From Sphaerochaeta sp. UBA5849 (GTDB taxonomy: Bacteria > Spirochaetota > Spirochaetia > Sphaerochaetales > Sphaerochaetaceae): 64,000 nt of DNA. The notes under the pieces are model-generated. The model worked only from the letters and a program-made list of their open reading frames with translations. It searched no databases and was not told where the DNA came from. Below, piece by piece: positions 42,652 to 52,445 of this stretch (its first letter is position 1; each line of letters starts with the position of its first letter). The DNA is taken from contig DJGJ01000066.1 in the NCBI GenBank assembly GCA_002432715.1, forward strand, positions 23,635-87,634. Reading direction: 5' to 3'. The translations under genes were made by a program, and so were the position numbers.

Positions 42652-43958
42652 TTCTTCTTTCTCCCCAGTTTCTTTCCAGTCTTCATGGTGTGCACAAGAG
42701 GAAGATGTGCAGGACAGACATAGGAGCAACAACCGCACTCCTTGCAGTCCATCAGACTGGTTTGCATCGCCTCTTCATAGTGACCATTGGTGATCAGGCG
42801 ATACAGCTTGGCCGGCATCAATCCGATGGGACAGGCTGCTACGCAGCGTCCACAGTTGAGGCATGCCGTTGTGCGAACCTTTTTTTGTGGAGGCAGAGCG
42901 AGCAATCCGCTGCTTCCCTTGGTGATGGGTGTTTCCATATCAAAGAAGGAGAAGCCCATCATGGGACCACCGCTGACCAGTTTTTCCGGTTCGCTTGAGA
43001 AACCGTCGCAGAAGGCGAGCAAATCGCTTACCTTGGTTCCTATGGGAGCAAGAATGTTCTTGGGCTTTGCTATGCATTCACCGGTGACGCTGATCACCCG
43101 TTCATACAGGCTCTTCCCCAATACGATCGCTTCGTACACTGCATTGCAGGTTCCGATATTGGCAACCACGGCTCCAACATCGAGAGGTAGCTTGCCCGAA
43201 GGAATTTCACGGTTTATGGTTGCCTTGAGCAGCTGCTTCTCATCTCCCTGGGGATACTTTATTTTCAAACCCATGATTTCAATCGGATAGCCCTTCTGTT
43301 TGACAATGTCCTTCAGATGGGCGATACAGTCAGGTTTGTTCATTTCGATACCGACAATAATCCGCTGAGCTCCGATAATCTTGGCGCAGATCATGGCTCC
43401 TTCAAGAACCTCTTCGCCTTTTTCGAGCATGATGCGGTAGTCGGCGGTCAGGTAGGGTTCACACTCAACACCATTGACCACGAAGGCTTCAACCTTCTTG
43501 TCTCGGGGTACGGTGAATTTCACATGAGCCGGGAACGTAGCCCCACCCATGCCTACAATACCCAGATCCTTGATTTTCGCAAGCAGTTCGGCACTGCTTT
43601 GCCCTTTCCAATCAAGCATTTCGCTTTTCTGGTCGGGCTGTTCGGCATCGGGAATTATCACAAACGCATCGCATTGGACGCTGTTGGCGAGCGTGATCCG
43701 TCTTATTTCCTTGACAACGCCGCTGACAGGTGAGTGGACATCAGCGCTGATGAACCCTGCACTCTCCCCTATCTTCTCTCCCTTACGTACGGTATCGCCC
43801 TTGGCTTTCAGGGCTTTCGCCGGTGCACCAAGGTGCTGTGACAGTGCGACGATCAACTCCGACGGCATTGGTAGTCTTTCAATCGACTGGGAACGGCTGA
43901 ATACCTTCTTGTCATCAGGATGCACACCACCCTTGCTGAACGTAGGTACTTTCTGCAT
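42648..43958 (-). CDS. rnfC: Rnf complex subunit C
   Basis: Peripheral NADH-binding subunit, 436 aa, homologous to the 51-kDa subunit of complex I. GMGGATFPAHVKF and GVECEPYLTADYR blocks are the FMN/NADH site; two 4Fe-4S motifs close the protein (CLNCGRCVAACP; CKECGCCSYVCP). AAGGAG eight bases before ATG 43958. First of the operon; divergent to the P-loop/Asp23 gene. Confidence 0.94.
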   Translation of the reverse strand: MQKVPTFSKGGVHPDDKKVFSRSQSIERLPMPSELIVALSQHLGAPAKALKAKGDTVRKGEKIGESAGFISADVHSPVSGVVKEIRRITLANSVQCDAFVIIPDAEQPDQKSEMLDWKGQSSAELLAKIKDLGIVGMGGATFPAHVKFTVPRDKKVEAFVVNGVECEPYLTADYRIMLEKGEEVLEGAMICAKIIGAQRIIVGIEMNKPDCIAHLKDIVKQKGYPIEIMGLKIKYPQGDEKQLLKATINREIPSGKLPLDVGAVVANIGTCNAVYEAIVLGKSLYERVISVTGECIAKPKNILAPIGTKVSDLLAFCDGFSSEPEKLVSGGPMMGFSFFDMETPITKGSSGLLALPPQKKVRTTACLNCGRCVAACPIGLMPAKLYRLITNGHYEEAMQTSLMDCKECGCCSYVCPAHLPLVHTMKTGKKLGRKKK

Positions 43959-44016
43959 GCATAACGCTCCTTGTGTAGATGATTATCAGAACAGACTGAG
44001 AATTTTAGCAAATACA

Positions 44017-44045
44017 GTGCTATTGTACAAGAATTTCGGTATAAT
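44017..44045 (+). promoter_or_regulatory. Promoter of the P-loop/Asp23 gene
   Basis: TATAAT (44040-44045) is perfect; the -35 (GTGCTA at 44017-44022, 17-bp spacer) is poor. The ATG at 44053 is seven bases after the -10 with no Shine-Dalgarno: predicted leaderless. Confidence 0.5.
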
Positions 44046-44052
44046 GAAAACC

Positions 44053-44919
44053 ATGAATCGAGTATTTAGGTATGCCTTCTGGAAATTGAAGGGAACGAAG
44101 GTGTATGCCTTGGTCGGTAAAAGCGGGACCGGCAAAAGCTTTCGTTCCAAGTTGGTTGCCCAGAAATATCGTATAGATTTAATCATAGATGATGGACTGC
44201 TCATCCGTGGCGACCGCATCCTTGCAGGCAAATCCGCCAAGCGGGAGGAGAACGTCCTTTCGGCTGTTCGTACCGCTGTATTTGACGATGTGGACCACCA
44301 AAGGCAGGTCAACGAAGCTTTGGCCAAGGAAAAGTACCATAAGGTGCTGATCATCGGAACCAGTGAAAAAATGGTGTATAAAATTGCTTCCCGGCTCAAC
44401 CTTCCCCAGCCCGAGAAGCTGTTTCGCATCGAGGATATCGCCACCAAGGAACAGATTGAGACGGCAATGCGCATCCGCTATTCCGAAGGCAAGCATGTCA
44501 TCCCGGTACCTTCCATTGAAATCACACGCAATTATCCACAGATAGTGTACGATTCAATGCGTGTCTTCTTGAACAAGAAAAGCCATCGTGTTCCGTTCAA
44601 GCGAAGAAATGTCAGCTTTGAGAAAACCATTGTAAGGCCGGAATTTTCCAAGTACAGCAAAACAACGGTCAGTGAAGCCGCCCTTACCCAGATGGTTGCC
44701 CATTGCCTGGATGAGTTCGATTCGCAAATCAAGGTCAAGCGGGTACAGGTCCAGGTCAAACCGGAAGGCTATGCTCTGACTGTCAAGCTCAGGGTGCCGA
44801 TGCAACATCAAATCTCCACCACCTTGGGCGAACTGCAGGAGTACATCGCCGACAGTTTGGAGAAATACGGAAGCATTTTCGTCGCCAGTGTCAACATCGA
44901 AATCGAGGAGTGGGGCTAG
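44053..44919 (+). CDS. P-loop protein fused to Asp23-like domain
   Basis: 288 aa from ATG 44053 (ATG 44044 overlaps the -10 box and is less likely). The N-terminal half is a P-loop NTPase: GKSGTGKSFRSK about residues 21-32, then DLIIDDGLLI and KVLIIGTSEKM (candidate Walker B and sensor). The C-terminal 110 residues (from about TVSEAALTQMVAHCLDEF) resemble Asp23/Gls24, with the VRVQVKPEGYALTVKLRVP block. I recall no named family with this fusion. Its end overlaps pcnB by 4 bp. Role unknown; Asp23-like proteins are linked to envelope stress in Gram-positives, an uncertain guide here. Confidence 0.7.
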   Translation: MNRVFRYAFWKLKGTKVYALVGKSGTGKSFRSKLVAQKYRIDLIIDDGLLIRGDRILAGKSAKREENVLSAVRTAVFDDVDHQRQVNEALAKEKYHKVLIIGTSEKMVYKIASRLNLPQPEKLFRIEDIATKEQIETAMRIRYSEGKHVIPVPSIEITRNYPQIVYDSMRVFLNKKSHRVPFKRRNVSFEKTIVRPEFSKYSKTTVSEAALTQMVAHCLDEFDSQIKVKRVQVQVKPEGYALTVKLRVPMQHQISTTLGELQEYIADSLEKYGSIFVASVNIEIEEWG

Positions 44920-46184
44920 AGATCATGCACCTCGGCGCTGGTCAGTGCTGTGGTCTGCTCTGAAGGTACTTGCACGCCTGTTGCGACCAATGGATTCTTC
45001 TTCGGTCCACGCTTTCGGGCTCTTCGCTTTTTCGCCCCTTCAGCCGATACCTCGGGCCGCACCTTGCGCTGTGCTGCAGAAGCAGGGGTCCTTCTACCGG
45101 GAATTCGATTTGCAGGACGCTGGACCCGAACGCAGTTTCGGGGGGTCTTGAAGCCGCGCTCACACAGCAAACGCTCGCTGGCAAGCTCGATATCGTAATT
45201 GGAGGGGGTCATGGGACTGATCAACACCTTGATCTGCCTGAACGTCTCCTTGAAGCGTTGCTCTGATGTCATTTGCTCATCAGTGAAGACAATCAGGGGA
45301 TCGACAAGCGCCTTGATCATATCAGCTTGTTGTACTTCAGGTCCCTTGCCTTGTTTGGAGAGCAACACTTGCTTGTCCATCTCCCTCAGGCTCGATTGCA
45401 CCTGGGGATAACTGCTGTAGATTGAGAAGGCCGGAAGCATGAAAACCAGAAGCTTGTACCGTTTCAATTCATTGAAAATTTCGCAGCTGTGACCGCTTGA
45501 AAGAATTTTGTTTACTTCTTCGGTCAGTCTGCTCGTTGAGACCCTGGATAGTTCATTGGAGTATTTACGAATTGCCATCTTGATGCTCCAACGCAAGGAG
45601 AACCCGGTGGTGACCGAATATTTGATGGCCCTGATCATCCGTACCGGATCTTCGGTGAAGGACTCATCGAGATCGATGATGGAACTGATCCGCTTTTTCT
45701 TGAAATCCTCCATGGCATGGTTGAAATCAAGCAATTGTCCACTGGTGGGATCGTAATAGAAACTGTTGATGGAGAAATCCCGGCGCTTTGCATCCTGGTC
45801 GATGGAACCGAACACATTGTTGTTCCCGTCCATCGCTTCCTCGCCGCTTCGGAAGGTGGAAACCTCTAGAACCTTATCCTTGAAAACCAAGTGAACCAGC
45901 TTGAAGCGCTTTCCTATGATTCTGGCGTTCCAGAACATCCTTTGGATCTGCCTCGGTGATGCACTGGTGGCAATATCAAAGTCCTTCGGGGTGGTTCCAA
46001 GCAACATATCCCGAACCGCACCCCCGACCAAATACGCCTCTGCGCCGCTGGCTTGCAGTTTTTTGATGGCCCAGAGGGCATCCTTGTCCAACAGGTTGGC
46101 TTGGATCTTATGTTCAGCTTGCGTGTAGATGTTGGCAACAGGCAGAGTCTTTCCTTGTTCGTCTTGTTTGTATCGTATCAGCAT
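44916..46184 (-). CDS. pcnB: Poly(A) polymerase / class II nucleotidyltransferase
   Basis: 422 aa. Adds A residues to RNA 3' ends, directing decay. The nucleotidyltransferase motif LVGGAVRDMLLG...KDFDIAT carries two catalytic acids (D-F-D); RRDFSINSFYYD and DPVRMIRAIKYS follow. The C-terminal 75 residues are strongly basic (KKRRARKRGPKKN), as in PAP I. The basic tail favours PcnB over a CCA-adding enzyme, but the tRNAs here do not encode CCA, so a CCA enzyme must exist and this gene could in principle fill that role. ATG 46184 chosen; the frame to 46409 runs into the hisS promoter. Confidence 0.87.
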   Translation of the reverse strand: MLIRYKQDEQGKTLPVANIYTQAEHKIQANLLDKDALWAIKKLQASGAEAYLVGGAVRDMLLGTTPKDFDIATSASPRQIQRMFWNARIIGKRFKLVHLVFKDKVLEVSTFRSGEEAMDGNNNVFGSIDQDAKRRDFSINSFYYDPTSGQLLDFNHAMEDFKKKRISSIIDLDESFTEDPVRMIRAIKYSVTTGFSLRWSIKMAIRKYSNELSRVSTSRLTEEVNKILSSGHSCEIFNELKRYKLLVFMLPAFSIYSSYPQVQSSLREMDKQVLLSKQGKGPEVQQADMIKALVDPLIVFTDEQMTSEQRFKETFRQIKVLISPMTPSNYDIELASERLLCERGFKTPRNCVRVQRPANRIPGRRTPASAAQRKVRPEVSAEGAKKRRARKRGPKKNPLVATGVQVPSEQTTALTSAEVHDL

Positions 46185-46227
46185 ATCGCTCTCAAATGAA
46201 GTTGTATGGAGTGGAAAGAACCGCGTA

Positions 46228-46255
46228 TTGCAGAGAACAAGCGATTCATTATACA
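46228..46255 (+). promoter_or_regulatory. hisS promoter
   Basis: TTGCAG (46228-46233), 16 bp, TATACA (46250-46255); start near 46262, 41 bp before the ATG. Confidence 0.6.
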
Positions 46256-46302
46256 CTCTTTGTACACCATCCACTCTAAAAACACAACAGGAGCATGAGT
46301 CA

Positions 46303-47637
46303 ATGAGTAATAAAACAAAGGAAGGGAGCATCATTGAACCAAGGGTTCTGAAAGGTTTCCGAGACTTCCTGCCTGCCATGGAAATCCCCAAAAAAGCAAT
46401 CATCGGCAAGTTGGAAACCCATTTCTCCTCCTATGGTTTTGTTCCCATCGATACTCCGGTGCTCGAATATACCGAAGTGCTGCTCGGCAAAGGCGGTGGT
46501 GAGACGGACAAGCAGATTTTCCATTTCAAGGATAACGGGGAGCGAGATGTCGCCCTTCGTTTCGACCTTACCGTACCGTTTGCCCGTTTCCTGGCTCAAC
46601 ACCAAAGTGAACTTGCACTGCCCTTCAAGCGGTTTCACATCGACAAGGTGTGGCGCGGCGAAAACCCCCAGAAAGGACGATACCGGGAGTTCACCCAGTG
46701 TGACTTTGATATTGTAGGTGTCGATAATGCCGAGGCCGACTTTGAGATTCTCAGCATGATGGACAGTTCTTTCGCGGTCATGGGAATCGAGGACTATCAG
46801 TTCTGCATCGCCCACAGGGGTCTGTTCAATGCCTTTCTGGCACACTTGGACATCGCTGACAAGTCCATCGAAATACTGAGGACGGTCGACAAGCTCAGGA
46901 AAATCGGCAAGGATGAAGTGGCTCTGCAACTTGCCAGGATTACCGGCAGCACTGACAAAGCGAACCGGATTCTCTCCTATATACATAAGGAAGATGAGAG
47001 CGAAAGTTTTTTGGACACACTTGACCGGTTGAGTGCGCTCGCAGGACACGAAGAGGTCCACACAAAACGAATGAGAACCATTTATGCCTATCTGAAAGCT
47101 GCCGGCATAGCCGGTCACTTCGTATTCGACCCCTCCATCACCCGGGGTCTCGACTACTACACGGGCATCGTCTACGAAACGTTCCTCACCCGGCTGCCGC
47201 ATTTCGGTTCGGTATGCAGCGGGGGAAGGTACAACGACCTGGCAAGCCTCTATACCAAGGAAAAGCTGCCTGGAGTAGGCTCCTCAATCGGGCTCGACCG
47301 TCTTCTGGCCGCCTTGGAAGAACTGGACAGCCCCATCGTACAGTCGACCAGCTCTGCCGATGCAGCCATCTTGAATACCGATGCGGCTTCATTCGCCTAT
47401 TACGACCAGCTTGCCAGAAACCTCAGGAAGGCAGGCGTTCGAGTCTGTGTCTATCTCGCAGACAAAAAGCTGGCAGCCCAATACAAGTGGGCTGAGAACA
47501 ATGCCATACCCTACGCCATTCTTGTAAGCAAGGAAGAGGAAGAGCAGAATCGGTTTACCTTGAAAAACCTGGTGAGCCGGGAAAATCATCCAAATCTGAC
47601 ACTACAAGAGGCGTTACCCATACTACAAAGGAATTAA
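46303..47637 (+). CDS. hisS: Histidyl-tRNA synthetase
   Basis: 444 aa class II synthetase. VLKGFRDFLP near the start, motif 2 KVWRGENPQKGRYREFTQCDFD, HisA motif ITRGLDYYTGIVYE, and motif 3 GVGSSIGLDRLL. The C-terminal anticodon-binding domain follows (VCVYLADKKLAAQYKWAENN). AGGAG nine bases before ATG 46303. Followed almost immediately by the helicase gene. Confidence 0.96.
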   Translation: MSNKTKEGSIIEPRVLKGFRDFLPAMEIPKKAIIGKLETHFSSYGFVPIDTPVLEYTEVLLGKGGGETDKQIFHFKDNGERDVALRFDLTVPFARFLAQHQSELALPFKRFHIDKVWRGENPQKGRYREFTQCDFDIVGVDNAEADFEILSMMDSSFAVMGIEDYQFCIAHRGLFNAFLAHLDIADKSIEILRTVDKLRKIGKDEVALQLARITGSTDKANRILSYIHKEDESESFLDTLDRLSALAGHEEVHTKRMRTIYAYLKAAGIAGHFVFDPSITRGLDYYTGIVYETFLTRLPHFGSVCSGGRYNDLASLYTKEKLPGVGSSIGLDRLLAALEELDSPIVQSTSSADAAILNTDAASFAYYDQLARNLRKAGVRVCVYLADKKLAAQYKWAENNAIPYAILVSKEEEEQNRFTLKNLVSRENHPNLTLQEALPILQRN

Positions 47638-47638
47638 T

Positions 47639-50140
47639 TTGAAAGACATGAAACATTTGCCGGTGTATCTGCATCGGCAGGAAATTCTTGATGGACTTGC
47701 AGAAAACCAAGTCATCATTGTTGAAAGTCCAACCGGAAGCGGAAAGACTACGCAAATCCCCCTGATCCTCCATGAAGCCGGCTATGCAGACCAACTGCAG
47801 GTAGGCATTACGCAACCCAGACGCATTGCAACACTCAGCGTCAGTGATTTCATCAGACGGCAAGTCGGCAAGGATGATGGGTTTGTCGGATACAAGATGC
47901 GGTTTGAGGATACTACAAATTCCAATACCCGCATCAAGGTGATGACCGACGGCATCCTGCTCATGGAGCTGAAGGCCGACCCACTGCTTCGCTCCTATTC
48001 GGTAATTTTGGTTGATGAGGCCCATGAGCGCTCACTGAACATCGACTTCATCCTTGGTCTTTTGAAGGATGTCATGGCTCAACGAAAAGAGTTCAAGGTC
48101 ATCATCAGCAGCGCCACCATCAACACCAAGGTGTTCAGCGAGTTCTTTGACAACGCCCCGATTGTCAGCATCGATGCCCGCATCTATCCTGTCCAGGTCA
48201 TCTACAAGCCCTTGGAACGGGAGACGCTCGATTATCAGATTGAAGCGGTCACCTCCATCGTCATGACTGAAGCCAAACGGCATTCGGGCGATATATTGGT
48301 GTTCATGAGCGGCGAGTTCGACATCACCACCTGCGTCAATGCCTTGTACATGGCCGATCCCGACCATTTGCTCGAAATCTATCCACTGTTTGGACGATTG
48401 AGCAAAGAGGAACAGGAAGCGGTCTTCAACGAGACGGGACCGGGAAAAACCAAGGTCGTTGTGGCTACCAATATTGCTGAAACCTCAGTCACCATCGACG
48501 GCATCACAACCGTCATCGACTGCGGGATTGCAAAAATCAATTTTTACAACCAAAAGGATTTCACCTCCTCCCTGGTTCCCCTTCCCACCAGCCGCTCCAG
48601 TTGTGAGCAACGCAAAGGACGGGCGGGCCGTACGGGTCCCGGTGTCTGCTACCGCCTCTACAGCGAAGAGGATTACCAAAGCCGCCTGCCCTATGGGACC
48701 GAAGAAATCCTGCGCACCGACCTCAGCGAAGTAGTGCTGAGGATGAGCGACCTGTCCATCTACGATTATGAGCATTTCCCCTTCATCACCCGTCCCAAGC
48801 ACAGCGCCATCGCCAGCGCCGAGGATACCCTGCGTTTCATCGGGGCGATCGATGAGTACCGCCGTCTCACCTCCATCGGGTCCTTGATGTGCCGCTTCCC
48901 CCTGCTGCCCCGTCACTCACGGGTCATCGTCGAAGCAATGATGAATCATCCCGATGTTCTTGAGGAAGTATTGATAGCGGTTTCCTTTCTCTCCACCAAG
49001 ACTCCGTTCCTGTTGATTCCCGGCGAGGAAGAACTCAGCCGCGCCGCCCACAAGCGTTTCAACAATACCGAATACGGAGACTTTGTCTCCTATCTGAACC
49101 TCTACCGACAGTACATTGCAAATTCAGGCAAGGAGGCAAAGCAAAAGTTTTGCAAGCGCAACTATCTTGATTTCCAAGGCATGCAGGAAATAGTCCATGT
49201 CAATGAACAACTTGGGGAAATTTGTTCCGATATCGGATTTCCCCTTTCCAGCGGCGGTACAGTACGCGAATACCTGTGTTGCATCGCCAGCGGCTTGATG
49301 CAGTATGTGTGCATCAAGGCAAAAGGCAATATGTACAAGAGCCTGACGGCCGACCAAGTCTTCATCCACCCAGGCAGTGCCTACTTCAAAACACTTCCAC
49401 AATTCATCATCGCCGGAGAAATCGTTCAAACGAGCCGCCTGTATGCACGCGGTGTAAGCCCGCTTGAGAAGGCATGGCTGGATGATATTTCGGTTGAACT
49501 CTACCCACGGCTCACGGCCCTGGCTAAAGGCGAGAAGCCTTCGCGCAAGGAAGAGAGGGAGGAGAAGAAAGGAAAAGTCGAGGAGAAGGGAAAAGCAACG
49601 ATCACCGTCTACAAGCGTACCTATCCGACGTTGGTCATCGGCAAGAAGAAACAAAAACTTGTTGCCATCATCCCCCTCGAAGACCTTGCCTATCTGGTAC
49701 AGGCCAACGAGAAGGCCCCCAAGCGACCCAAGAACTTCCCAGCCGCACTTCTTCACCAAGGATTCTATATCCACTATGGAGATAAATTCTTTTCTATATT
49801 GGAATTACATGGTAAGTTGAAAGTCGGGCAAGGCATTCTCGACAATCCACCTTCCGGTGTCTATACCATCGCCGATGCAGCGACACTGGTAGACAACCTG
49901 ATGTGGCTGCTCGCTTTCACCAAGAGCAAAAAGGAGCGGAAGCAACTGCATTTCGTAGCTCTGGAGGAGAGTGGAAACGGCAATTACCGATTTACCGCAG
50001 TCGATGATTGTTTTGATGCTTTGGACACATCACTGTTCACCCTGCTCCAGTTGGCCGATGCGTTGGAGGCAGCGGGCCAAAAGCAGCTGGCCAAGCAGGT
50101 TGACAAAGTCTATGGATCAATGTTGAAGTTGGTAGAATGA
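47639..50140 (+). CDS. DEAH-box helicase, HrpA/HrpB type
   Basis: 833 aa. ATP-dependent RNA helicase: motif I PTGSGKTTQIP, motif II DEAHERSLNID, motif III SSATI, motif VI QRKGRAGRTGPG, then the HA2/OB-like domains of the DEAH family. Its length is nearer HrpB (about 810) than HrpA (about 1300). The end is lysine- and glutamate-rich (KGEKPSRKEEREEKKG near 620-650). Start TTG 47639 (AAAGGA 6 nt before) or ATG 47648. Two bases after hisS. Confidence 0.88.
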   Translation: MKDMKHLPVYLHRQEILDGLAENQVIIVESPTGSGKTTQIPLILHEAGYADQLQVGITQPRRIATLSVSDFIRRQVGKDDGFVGYKMRFEDTTNSNTRIKVMTDGILLMELKADPLLRSYSVILVDEAHERSLNIDFILGLLKDVMAQRKEFKVIISSATINTKVFSEFFDNAPIVSIDARIYPVQVIYKPLERETLDYQIEAVTSIVMTEAKRHSGDILVFMSGEFDITTCVNALYMADPDHLLEIYPLFGRLSKEEQEAVFNETGPGKTKVVVATNIAETSVTIDGITTVIDCGIAKINFYNQKDFTSSLVPLPTSRSSCEQRKGRAGRTGPGVCYRLYSEEDYQSRLPYGTEEILRTDLSEVVLRMSDLSIYDYEHFPFITRPKHSAIASAEDTLRFIGAIDEYRRLTSIGSLMCRFPLLPRHSRVIVEAMMNHPDVLEEVLIAVSFLSTKTPFLLIPGEEELSRAAHKRFNNTEYGDFVSYLNLYRQYIANSGKEAKQKFCKRNYLDFQGMQEIVHVNEQLGEICSDIGFPLSSGGTVREYLCCIASGLMQYVCIKAKGNMYKSLTADQVFIHPGSAYFKTLPQFIIAGEIVQTSRLYARGVSPLEKAWLDDISVELYPRLTALAKGEKPSRKEEREEKKGKVEEKGKATITVYKRTYPTLVIGKKKQKLVAIIPLEDLAYLVQANEKAPKRPKNFPAALLHQGFYIHYGDKFFSILELHGKLKVGQGILDNPPSGVYTIADAATLVDNLMWLLAFTKSKKERKQLHFVALEESGNGNYRFTAVDDCFDALDTSLFTLLQLADALEAAGQKQLAKQVDKVYGSMLKLVE

Positions 50141-50147
50141 AAATGAA

Positions 50148-51218
50148 CTAGAAAATCGGCTTTGCTATGACGAGATGCTGGATCAACGGCATCTCAAGCG
50201 CCCTGAGCACACCCTTTCCCTGACCTTGCAAGAGGACAAAGAGAACTTTGCCGCCCACTTTTTTCTTGTCCTTGAGCAAATGGTCGCGGAACTCAATCCA
50301 ATCACCGCGGCCGATGCGATGCTCGATATCATAGCCGTAGCTCTTGAATAGCTTGGTCGCACCACCAGCGTAGGCTTTATCAGTCACCTGCAGCACGACT
50401 CCGGCTTCCAAAGCACGGCAGGTTCCCCATGCCACGGCAGCACCATGACTCCAGCTGCCGAAGTGGGACGAGGATTCCAAAGCATGGGCGAAGGTATGGC
50501 CCAGGTTGAGCATCTGCCTGATGCCTTTTATCTCGGTGGGATCCTGTTCGATATACCACTTTTTCACATCCAGGGAGAGCTCCACCAGATTTGCCAAGGT
50601 CTTGGACTCCCGGCTGAGGATTTCATTCTTTTTCACGAGAAGGAACTTGTACAGCTCCTCATCCTGGCTGAGCAGGGCATGCTTGATGACCTCGGCAAGC
50701 CCGTTGAGAAACTCCTTGTCACTGAGAGTCCTGAGCGTATCGATGCAGATGAGAACCTCACCGGCTGGATAAAACGAGCCGACCATGTTTTTCATACCGC
50801 GGAAATCGACTGCCGTCTTGCCACCTACGGCGGCGTCCACCATGGCAAGCAAGGTGGTGGGAACCAGCGTCAGCCTGCAACCCCGCATATAGACCGATGC
50901 TGCAAAGGCGGAAAGATCGCAGACCACTCCCCCGCCGAACCCGATGATCCGTCCGTCACGTGCCAGCCCCTCATCCAGGGATGTCGAAAGGATGCGTTCA
51001 AGCGACCCGAAGTGCTTCGAACTCTCACCGCTCTCCAGCACTACATGGGCGGGAGGAAGCTGTTTGAACAATTTGGCTGTATTGGTATCGTACACCCACA
51101 TGACCGAGCGGCCGTAGCCGCCAAGATGGTTGGCCAGGTCCTTCAAATCATCGGCAAGCAAAATATCCGTGGTTTTTCCTTGGTCGAGCACGGCTGTCAT
51201 CAATTTCTTCATACTCAT
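50148..51218 (-). CDS. aroB: 3-dehydroquinate synthase
   Basis: Second shikimate-pathway enzyme, cyclising DAHP to 3-dehydroquinate with NAD and a metal. 356 aa from ATG 51218 (M-S-M-K-K-L; a second ATG at 51212). ESGESSKHFGSLERIL, GFGGGVVCDLSAFAASVYMRGC, PTTLLAMVDAAVGGKTAVDF, and the zinc-site LNLGHTFAHALE with His are the family's signatures. The typical Asp-Ile in GGGVxxDxxGF reads C-D-L. Slightly divergent but catalytic residues remain. Convergent with the helicase gene. Confidence 0.94.
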   Translation of the reverse strand: MSMKKLMTAVLDQGKTTDILLADDLKDLANHLGGYGRSVMWVYDTNTAKLFKQLPPAHVVLESGESSKHFGSLERILSTSLDEGLARDGRIIGFGGGVVCDLSAFAASVYMRGCRLTLVPTTLLAMVDAAVGGKTAVDFRGMKNMVGSFYPAGEVLICIDTLRTLSDKEFLNGLAEVIKHALLSQDEELYKFLLVKKNEILSRESKTLANLVELSLDVKKWYIEQDPTEIKGIRQMLNLGHTFAHALESSSHFGSWSHGAAVAWGTCRALEAGVVLQVTDKAYAGGATKLFKSYGYDIEHRIGRGDWIEFRDHLLKDKKKVGGKVLFVLLQGQGKGVLRALEMPLIQHLVIAKPIF

Positions 51219-51305
51219 GTTATACCCTGGAGACAGGGAAGAAGACAAGAACCATACGAGAAGCCGTGCTTGCAAAAATCCTTGCATTGTCGCACAATGT
51301 GGGCC

Positions 51306-52445
51306 ATGCGCGAGATACGATATTTTGACAATGCAGCCACCACCAGTATGAGCCGGTCAGCGCTTGATGCTTATACGAAGGCGGTTGTGCAGTATAGAGG
51401 CAATCCATCATCCCTTCATCAGGAAGGAAGAGATGCAAAAGCATTTCTTGAGCAAACCAGGGCCGATCTTGCCGGCCTGCTTGGCGTAGATCCGCTCTCT
51501 CTCACCTTCACCAGTGGAGCGACCGAATCCAATGCCATCATCCTAAACAGTCTTATTTGGAAGGAACGAAAGGGTCAGGTCATCCTCAGCGGCATCGAAC
51601 ACCCCTCGGTATCGGAATATGCCAGGCTGCTGAAACAACTTGGCTGGAAGGTGACAACGCTTGCCGCACCCAATGGCTTTGTCCAGAAAGAAGATTTGCA
51701 GAAAGCCTTGAGCAGTGAAACCCGGCTGGTCTGTATCATGCTGGTAAACAATGTCGTAGGCACGATTCAGGACGTCGGTGGTTTGGTGGAGGTTGTCCGA
51801 GCCTTCGAAAGCGAGCACAACAACCGAAAAATACATGTCCATTCCGATGCGACGCAGGCTCTCGGGAAAATCAGGTTCGACCTGCAAGCCATGGGAATTG
51901 ACAGTGCCTCCTTCAGTGCCCATAAACTTCATGGTCCCCGCGGTGTAGGCTTGCTGTACAATACCAACGCAGGCATTGAAAGCCTTAGCCGCGGTGGATT
52001 ACAGGAACGAGGCCTGAGGCCGGGAACCGAGAATATCGGCGGCATCGCAGCAATGCACCAGGCTGTCAAGGATGCTTTTCACAGCCTCGAGGAGAATTAC
52101 AAGCATGTATCCGGCCTGAATGCATTTTTGCGTGACAAGCTCTCGGCTCTGCCCATCTTCAGCCCGTCGGAGCATTGTAGTCCCTACATCCTTGCACTGG
52201 CTCACCCGAAACTTCCCAGTGAAGTATTCACCCGCTTGTTGTTCGACCAGGGCCTCTGCGTTTCCAGCGGCTCAGCCTGTTCGAACAATGCCAAACAAAA
52301 ATCCCAGAGTGTCCTGACAGCCATGGCTTTTTCAGCACAGCTTGCAAAGAACAGCATCCGCATCTCACTATCCAAGGATACTACAGCCGAGGATGTTGAA
52401 ATCTTGGCACAGGCTGTCACACAACTCATCTTGGAGCATGCATGA
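51306..52445 (+). CDS. Cysteine desulfurase
   Basis: 379 aa PLP enzyme of the NifS/IscS family delivering sulfur from cysteine. FDNAATT, SGATESNAI, SDATQALGKI and SFSAHKLHGPRGVG (PLP lysine after the conserved SAHK) are present. The catalytic loop is C-V-S-S-G-S-A-C-S. ATG 51306 or 51297 are the possible starts; neither has a Shine-Dalgarno, and a weak promoter (TTGCAA, 17 bp, CACAAT) would make 51306 leaderless. An ATGA overlap joins it to thiI, its sulfur acceptor. Confidence 0.9.
   Translation: MREIRYFDNAATTSMSRSALDAYTKAVVQYRGNPSSLHQEGRDAKAFLEQTRADLAGLLGVDPLSLTFTSGATESNAIILNSLIWKERKGQVILSGIEHPSVSEYARLLKQLGWKVTTLAAPNGFVQKEDLQKALSSETRLVCIMLVNNVVGTIQDVGGLVEVVRAFESEHNNRKIHVHSDATQALGKIRFDLQAMGIDSASFSAHKLHGPRGVGLLYNTNAGIESLSRGGLQERGLRPGTENIGGIAAMHQAVKDAFHSLEENYKHVSGLNAFLRDKLSALPIFSPSEHCSPYILALAHPKLPSEVFTRLLFDQGLCVSSGSACSNNAKQKSQSVLTAMAFSAQLAKNSIRISLSKDTTAEDVEILAQAVTQLILEHA

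Noticed and set aside
43549..44052. Long open frame upstream of the P-loop/Asp23 gene
   Set aside because: It runs antisense through rnfC; the promoter and ATG 44053 give a better start.
50445..51305. Long open frame upstream of the cysteine desulfurase
   Set aside because: Antisense to aroB; the conserved protein begins at the ATG near 51306.
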